A stretch of 64,000 bases of DNA, taken from the NCBI RefSeq assembly GCF_026127265.1, contig NZ_WWFG01000008.1, positions 1 to 64,000 of the forward strand, written 5' to 3'. Under the pieces are notes generated by a model, which was not told the DNA's origin, did not search any database, and saw only the letters and a list, made by a program, of their open reading frames with translations. This DNA comes from Nostoc sp. KVJ3 (GTDB lineage: Bacteria > Cyanobacteriota > Cyanobacteriia > Cyanobacteriales > Nostocaceae). The translations under genes were made by a program, and so were the position numbers. This document shows positions 58,581 through 64,000 of this stretch, piece by piece. The stretch's first letter is position 1. The number at the start of each line of letters is the position of its first letter.

Positions 58581-58707
58581 AACAGTGCCTTCTTCAGTAG
58601 TTGTTGGGCTAGAGCAATCGCCTCCAGTGGGCGAGTACACCATCGCTGTTTGCAGGACTTAGATATCCCTGGTATTGTTGTAAAAGTTGTTGGTAAATTT
58701 CAATCAT
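58577..58707 (-). pseudogene. Small coding remnant ahead of the ASCH gene
   Basis: Two frames on the minus strand look like one short gene: MIEIYQQLLQQYQGYLSPAN then, after a frame change near 58640, PLEAIALAQQLLKKALL ending at a TGA that overlaps the ASCH ATG. Coupled overlap of this kind suggests a former operon. The product is unknown. The remaining region to 58915 shows no gene. Confidence 0.35.
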
Positions 58708-58915
58708 TCTCAGTTGGTTGCCTTGCGTAGAAAACGATTGTAAAATTCCTGTTCTAATCCGTCAGCAGCAATTTGTTTCAACGCAAATATTTATTAGTTG
58801 GGGTATTATGATAGCGATAAAATGACGGATAGGTTTTTAAATCTTATGCTTGTATGAAGAGACATTAGAAATAAGGAGTGGATATTTTAATCCGACTCCC
58901 TATCTGATTTTTGCT

Positions 58916-59734
58916 TTATCCTAATTGGTCTAACCAATTCACCAAATCGTTAACTGATGAGAAATCTAAAAGGGCTTCACCTAGTGCCTCTAATTCCTCA
59001 ATAGGTAAAACTCGAATTCGCTCGATTAGTAAAGAATTAACTTCTCCAAAACGGCGATTTAGCAAACGATTTAAAAACTGAAATGCTTCTTGTTGTTTTC
59101 CTTTCTGCAAAATATCCTGATAGATAACAGATTCCTGCATAATATCCTCCCGTAAAAATTGACGAATTAAATCTTTTTCAAACCTTAAACCTGCAAATAT
59201 CTCTGTACATCCAGCAATGTTCTGCCTTTCATCCCTATCTGGAATTTTAGCGATATTTTGAGCTACTTGGGATAATAAAGCGGCAGGTGAATCAGTTCGA
59301 GTTAAAGGGGCAAGAGGTAATAGCGCTGGATTATTCAGAAACAAAGCTGAATCTTGTTCCCATAACCGTATAACTTGATAACGGTGATTTGTGAACTCAT
59401 CCGTGTATTCTTCAGTAAATACAATAGGGTCACTACTTTGTTGTAAGAAGATCACAACTTGGGTTACTGGTGTGTTATATTGCCGTTTCAATCTCACGTA
59501 ATAGTCTAATACCCGCAAAGGAATCGGCGGATTAGATTTGGGGAGAGTTTGAAACTCAATATGCAAAATTCGGCTACTTGTTTGCAAAAATGTGACATAA
59601 TCTGCGCGGATTGGATCTATTGAAAGTTCAGTTTTAAGTACTGTAACTTCTGTAGTTTTATTTGGTAGCAACCACTTGGCAAACTCGGCTGGATACAATT
59701 CAGCTAAGTACTTGGCAGTATTATCGTAACTCAA
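58916..59734 (-). CDS. Rpn-family/DUF4351 putative nuclease
   Basis: A 272-residue protein. Residues 1-150 are the PD-(D/E)XK-like Rpn/transposase_31-related region of cyanobacteria (MSYDNTAKYLAELYPAEFAK, LSIDPIRADYVTFLQTSSRI, LHIEFQTLPKSNPPIPLRVL), with Asp and E-x-Q in the expected places. The C-terminal QFLNRLLNRRFGEVNSLLIE and LPIEELEALGEALLDFSSVN match DUF4351. Rpn proteins are DNA endonucleases linked to recombination; many cyanobacterial paralogues are of unknown role. Its start overlaps the DUF3775 gene by 14 bp, so the two were probably an operon. Confidence 0.85.
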   Translation of the reverse strand: MSYDNTAKYLAELYPAEFAKWLLPNKTTEVTVLKTELSIDPIRADYVTFLQTSSRILHIEFQTLPKSNPPIPLRVLDYYVRLKRQYNTPVTQVVIFLQQSSDPIVFTEEYTDEFTNHRYQVIRLWEQDSALFLNNPALLPLAPLTRTDSPAALLSQVAQNIAKIPDRDERQNIAGCTEIFAGLRFEKDLIRQFLREDIMQESVIYQDILQKGKQQEAFQFLNRLLNRRFGEVNSLLIERIRVLPIEELEALGEALLDFSSVNDLVNWLDQLG

Positions 59735-60145
59735 TTTCTTTCACCCTTATTTCAATGAGATTTAGTTTTTCCAATCCAGAACGTAGGTATTTAGCTAATA
59801 AAGACTTTTCAGCTAGATAATGCCTTTCGACTCCTTGAGCCTCTTTAACTAACTCAAGGAAATCCGATGGTTGTCTCCCAGAATCTCCACGACCAAGCAC
59901 CATCAGTGCTATAGCTTTGCTGTTTCCTCCGAAGAAAGATTATTTATGTATTCAGACAATGTATTTATGGGAGTGCTTAATGTTTGACGCTCAATCAAAA
60001 ATTCGATTAGTTCCTTGGTTTTTGTATTGGAATCTGTTAATTTTATATCAGATATTGATTGGAGAGTTTTGGAACCATAAACTAACTTAGCAAGCTCAAT
60101 GATTTTGTTTACTTTGTCAATGGTCAGGAAATTCATCTTCATCAT
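59721..60145 (-). pseudogene. DUF3775-like protein with single-base frameshift
   Basis: ATG 60145 has GAGGAGA upstream and reads MMKMNFLTIDKVNKIIELAK, then NTLSEYINNLSSEETAKL-stop at 59909. Adding one A to the AAA at 59916-59918 continues as KAIALMVLGRGDSGRQPSDF then VEKEAQ-like helix sequence and HYLAEKSLLAKYLRSGLEKL, which matches the DUF3775 core (ALMWLGRGD, YL-x-x-x-PLLADYLEEGLE). Total about 140 codons. An ISAs1-like copy lies 27 bp upstream of the start, in the promoter. The function of DUF3775 is unknown. Confidence 0.75.
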
Positions 60146-60172
60146 AATCTTCTCCTCGTTTTGATTTAGACT

Positions 60173-61597
60173 CAGGGTAAGCGCATCTAATTTGGTATAA
60201 AGAAAACTTGACAAGTTCTAGAAGATAGTATTAATGAATGTGTAAAAAATAGACTTGACGACCGAGCAAGATCAATGAGATGAATTCAATTACTCGATTG
60301 AAAATCTCCTGGAGCCAAATTGATGTCAGAGGGCTTTGAAACTAAATCTGCTGATAGTGTCAAAAATACTCGTTGTCAGCCAAATCAAGAAAAATAGCAG
60401 ACATTGGCAGTATTCAACAAAGTCTAGTTGAGCATTTCTCGGATATCAAAGACAAGAGAGTAGAGCGGACGAAGAAACATCAATTCACAGATATCTTAGT
60501 CATCGCAATTTTAGCAATCATAGCTGGAGCACAAGGGTGGGAAGACATCGAGAATTATGGCATCAGCAAGCAAACATGGTTAGAAGAGTTTCTGGCATTA
60601 CCAAATGGTATTCCCTCAGATGATACATTTCGACGAGTGTTTGAGTTGATCGACCCAGAAGCATTAAATCGATGTTTCTTGAGATGGGTAGAAACCCTAA
60701 TCACAAACATGGGAGGAGAAATTATCCCCATAGATGGAAAGACAATTAGGGGTTCTTATGACCGCAATCAAGGTCAAAGCGCACTCCACCTTATAAGTGC
60801 CTGGGCGAGTGAGCACAGTTTAGTGTTGGCACAAGTGAAAGTAGAAGATAAATCCAATGAAATCACCGCCATTCCAGCACTGTTAGAAATGCTAGACATC
60901 TCTGGCTGTATCATCACCATTGATGCAATGGGAACACAAACCGAAATTGCCAAACAGATTATCGCCAAAAAAGCTGATTATGTCCTGGCACTGAAAGCCA
61001 ACCATCCCATGCTCTATTCTCAAGTCAAAGAATGGTTTGACAAAGCGCAAGCAGAGCAATTTTCGGGGATTAATGTTAGTTATGACAAACGGATTGAAAA
61101 AGCACATCATCGCACGGAAATTCGTGAAGTTTGGACTGTACCCATTGCGGCTATCGGTGAGCTTTATCAACCCAAATTATGGGCAGGTTTGCAATCTCTA
61201 GTTATGGTTGTCCGTGTTCGTCATCTTTGGAATAAAACTACTCGTGAGGTTCAGTTTTATCTCACTTCTTTAAACAGTGATGCTCAAATTATCGGTCGGG
61301 CTATCCGAAAACACTGGGGCATTGAAAACGAGGCTCACTGGACTCTCGACTGTACTTTTGCAGAAGACGCTTGTCGCATTCGTTCTTTCCACAGTCCCCA
61401 AAATTTTGCTCTTTTACGACGCTTCGCTCTCAATGCTCTTAACCGTGAACAGACCTACAAACGTAGTCTTCGTCAAAAAATGAAACGCACCGCTATGGAT
61501 AACAATTATATGATTCAGGTTCTCAGTTGTTTCATTGACAATACTTTAGATTCTTCTGATTCCTTGTGTCAAGCCTGATTGAGATGCTCTTACCCTG
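60173..61597 (+). mobile_element. ISAs1-family IS, copy 4 (no target duplication)
   Basis: The element is 1425 bp with both ends intact. The flanks differ (GATTTAGACT on the left, ATACTCTTCC on the right). It is in the opposite orientation to copies 1 and 3, so recombination with those would invert the 31- or 54-kb segment between them. It shares the leader base with copy 3 and has lost one A in the coding start. Confidence 0.93.
60323..61578 (+). pseudogene. ISAs1-family transposase with N-terminal frameshift
   Basis: The original ATG at 60323 (MSEGFETKSADSVKNTRCQP) runs out of frame where CCAAATCAAG replaces CCAAAATCAAG of the other copies. From TTG 60373 the frame is open (SAKSRKIADIGSIQQSL...) for 401 codons to the normal C-terminus. 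A start at 60373 would lose about 24 N-terminal residues that are poorly conserved in the family, so residual activity is possible. Confidence 0.88.
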
Positions 61598-61706
61598 ATA
61601 CTCTTCCATAAATAGATTGCCATATTTGATTCAACGCATGAAGCTATTTAGGTACTGTTTTTTTCAGTACTATGGTTTCTTGATTTTTAAAAAATACGTT
61701 ATACAA

Positions 61707-62303
61707 TTACCAGCGATTATTTTTGGTTCTCAAAGAATTGCCTCTGTCAAGACTGATATTATTCTTAGGCAAAACTGATAACGGTTGGATGTTAAGCCGC
61801 TCGCCAACCTTGATATTGGCAGCGCCTGTTGCTAGCTCTAGCACTTGATTGGCAACTTTCCCCTTGTAGATGGGACAAGGGGTTTTGTGACACGGTTGGG
61901 CATTGAAAATCGCAGTTGTCACCACATTGTCCTTAAGATAAAAGATGTCTAATGGAAAATTTACCTTGTACATCCAGAAAGGCACGTTGTAAATTTCTCC
62001 TCCCAGGTTGAATAACATCCCGCGATCACCTACGGTGGGCGGAACGCCATCGCCGTTTAAGGATGCTCGAAATTTCAGCCCTTTCTCTAATTGCTCTGGT
62101 GTAGAAGCAACTTCCAACTTAAATGTGCGATCGCCTTTCGTGAGAATGTGCGTAACTGGTAAATCCTGGGGACGAGTTTGGACGTAACCGAGCGCCACAG
62201 TGCCAACGATAATTGATACTCCAGCAACAGGGCCTAGCCTGTTTATTAATTTGAAGACAGCAACGTATAAATCTTTCTCGTTAGTAAATTTAAGAATTTG
62301 CAT
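61707..62303 (-). CDS. DUF192 family protein, membrane-anchored
   Basis: A 198-residue protein. One N-terminal hydrophobic helix (VAGVSIIVGTVALGYVQ) is followed by the DUF192 domain: VASTPEQLEKGLKFRASLNG, DRGMLFNLGGEIYNVPFWMY, VNFPLDIFYLKDNVVTTAIF and CHKTPCPIYKGKVANQVLEL with the PC-x5-Y pattern and GAANIKVGERLNI. The role of the family is unknown. It begins two bases after the AAA gene's stop on the same strand, indicating one transcript. The basic C-terminal tail (SLRTKNNRW) is longer than usual. Confidence 0.88.
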   Translation of the reverse strand: MQILKFTNEKDLYVAVFKLINRLGPVAGVSIIVGTVALGYVQTRPQDLPVTHILTKGDRTFKLEVASTPEQLEKGLKFRASLNGDGVPPTVGDRGMLFNLGGEIYNVPFWMYKVNFPLDIFYLKDNVVTTAIFNAQPCHKTPCPIYKGKVANQVLELATGAANIKVGERLNIQPLSVLPKNNISLDRGNSLRTKNNRW

Positions 62304-62305
62304 AA

Positions 62306-63928
62306 TTATCCAAAAATATCAACATTGCCGAGACTATATATAGATGAATCAATCGGGCTAGATGGAAGTCCATGCAAAGCCGCAATGTTACGCATACTTT
62401 CAACTCGGTCAGCTTCGCGGATGGCCAGAGGATTCATACTCTGCCTTGCAGCCAGCAATGCCGACAATGTAATCTCAAGCGATGGCAGTTCGCTAGCTGG
62501 TGTAACATAATCACCAAACATTTGACAGAAAGTAGAGACTGCGGCACGTTCAACAATGGCTTGAATTTCCGCACCGACACATCGCTGCGTGGCTTTGAGT
62601 AACCTTTTCCATTCTTCTTCGCTGTACCCATCGCCCCCGTTACGAAAACGAGCATCGAATTTAGCGAGATGGATCTTGAAAATTGAGTGCCGTTCGCCGT
62701 AATTTGGGAGATCCACCTTGAAAATCTCGTCGAAGCGTCCACTTCTGGTTAGCTCTGGTGGTAGCCATTGAATATTGTTAGCCGAAGCGATAATTAAAAC
62801 CTCACTAGTACGTTCTTGCATCCAGGTCAAAAGCATACCAGCTAGGCGTTTGGATAAATCATCATCCCCGGCGAATCCCTTATCAAAGTCATCCAGGTAT
62901 AAAATTACACGATTGATTCGGTCTACCAGTGCGAGTAAGCTTTTTAGCTTGTACTCAGCCAAATTACCGTAACTGCGGAAACTCCCCCACTCTACTGAAA
63001 TCAGAGGTAGCCCCAATTGTGCAGAACTTGCTTTAGCCGAGTAAGATTTTCCTGTTCCCGGTGGGCCGATTAATAAAATCCCCTTGGGTAAACGAAGATT
63101 ATAGGCTTTCGCCAATGAGGATAGAAGGCGCTTATAAGTTTTAAACGCTTGCTGCATCAGTTCCAGCCCCCCGATAGAAGTGCTAGGGGGTTGGAGAAAT
63201 TGAATATTATAAATCCGCTTGAACAGTTCGATTTTGTAATCGGACAGTTTTTCTACTAACTCATCCGGTTTAATTTCACCAGGAGCGCTTGCCTGTCTGA
63301 TTCCATAGTCAATGTCTGCCAAGTACATCCCTAAGCCGGCGTTCGCCGTCGCATGAATATCGCCATGACTGTAATCTGGTAATACTTGGGATAAATAACT
63401 GCTTATTTCCTCTATAGCTGGCAGTTGTTGCACAATGGTGGGAACTTCGGGGGCAATGTCAGATGACACAGTGGCATTTGACCCTAAGAGAATCGCTGTT
63501 TTGTTGCAAGAGTGATTGTACAGCTTCAGGTTAATGAGGGCTGACTTAATCCACTCGGAAGTCAGAAAGAAATCTGGGTCAGTGGTAGCTTCGCCCAGCC
63601 AGGGGAATATACCTTCTAGTATGAGAATCCCTTGTCAATCGGTAGTTTTCCAGAATCGCAGAATTTCAAAGTAATGTTCGCGTCTGCTTTTGGCGATCGC
63701 TTGATACTGATTAACAGTTTGTAAACTTAATCCCTCCTCATTAGTAGATAACTGGTGCAGTTGGTCATCTTCCAGCATCCACAGGTAACAGTTAATATTG
63801 TATTGCTGGCATTCACTGGCGAGATTTGTCAAAAGTTTGAGTCTTTCTTGTAATGGAGACTCGACAGCTATCAGCTTATTGTTAAGTTTGATTAGAGAGA
63901 ATATTTGTTTAATTAACTCATTATTCAT
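62306..63928 (-). pseudogene. Ycf46-like AAA ATPase with in-frame TGA
   Basis: One frame from ATG 63928 to the stop at 62306 (about 540 codons) with a single TGA at 63635-63637: ILRFWKTTD-stop-QGILILEGIFPWLGE. A TGG or CGA codon would restore it. The N-terminal part (MNNELIKQIFSLIKLNNKLI...) and SEWIKSALINLKLYN match the Ycf46 helical domain. The AAA module has GILLIGPPGTGKSYSAKASS, Walker B RVILYLDDFDKG, ASANNIQWLPPELTRSGRFD with sensor 1 and Arg finger. Re-initiation at ATG 63469 would give a 387-residue protein with an intact AAA core. Ycf46 has been linked to inorganic carbon use in cyanobacteria. Confidence 0.82.
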
Positions 63929-64000
63929 TAGGGCTTTAGTTAAATTTCACCCCAATATTATTGATAGCTAAAACTCTTTACTAGCTACTTTGGTACTGAA

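Overview
The window reads as accessory DNA of a filamentous cyanobacterium, most likely a Nostoc/Anabaena-type plasmid. The grounds are frequent GCGATCGC (HIP1) octamers, cyanobacterial interspersed repeats, a PEP-CTERM-like surface protein, vMAP/STAND, CHAT, kinase-TPR, Ycf46-like and DUF192 families, and a CyRepA1-type plasmid replication protein at 13.4-16.7 kb. Family calls are made by eye from protein sequence; no search was run.

Layout. 0.1-6.3 kb: a run of redox genes (NmrA-like, SDR, aldo/keto reductase, mercuric-reductase-like flavoprotein), the last split by a complete ISAs1-like IS with a 10-bp target duplication. 6.5-9 kb: a small membrane protein, a truncated secreted protein and a truncated copy of the same IS. 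9-13 kb: an IS630/RecD2 helicase chimera, a repeat-rich noncoding stretch with long inverted repeats, and a tyrosine recombinase. 13.1-19.4 kb: replication protein (with a frameshifted tail at a C8 tract), a small FinO-like protein and a vMAP/STAND ATPase. 19.8-28.3 kb: a zinc-ribbon Ser/Thr kinase with TPRs, a secreted FecR/TPR-like protein, a TPR-CHAT protein whose catalytic Cys codon is cut off by an IS4-family element, and a filamentous-haemagglutinin relic. 28.3-34.4 kb: second full ISAs1-like copy, a VirB10-like tail fused to a VirB9-like gene (conjugation relic), then decayed IS1182-like and ISKra4-like elements. 35.2-41.1 kb: a frameshifted APC permease, two GNAT acetyltransferases bracketed by a repeat family, and a frameshifted S9 peptidase. 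41.3-49.4 kb: a small unknown, a PEP-CTERM-like propeller protein, a second IS4 copy, a Tat-exported flavin amine oxidase, AsnB and an HpxZ-like protein. 49.7-56.9 kb: a short FimB-like recombinase, a truncated Amt ammonium transporter and a complete Tn3-family transposon joined on its far side to a LysR fragment. 56.9-64 kb: MsrA and ASCH genes both cut by an IS5-family element, an Rpn/DUF4351 protein, a frameshifted DUF3775 gene, a further ISAs1-like copy, DUF192, and a Ycf46-like AAA protein with an in-frame stop.

The main theme is insertion and decay. At least ten insertion elements are visible and about fifteen genes are split, frameshifted or truncated. Three insertions (ISAs1 copy 1 and both IS4 copies) keep perfect target duplications, so the ancestral genes can be rebuilt exactly. 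Other IS ends join unrelated gene halves and mark recombination junctions. Many lesions are single-base changes in homopolymers, so some may be assembly errors.

The most interesting candidate system is the 17.5-28.3 kb signalling neighbourhood (STAND ATPase, kinase-TPR, FecR/TPR secreted protein, TPR-CHAT protease-like protein, TPS exoprotein), now disabled at the CHAT catalytic site. No CRISPR array, tRNA or rRNA was seen.
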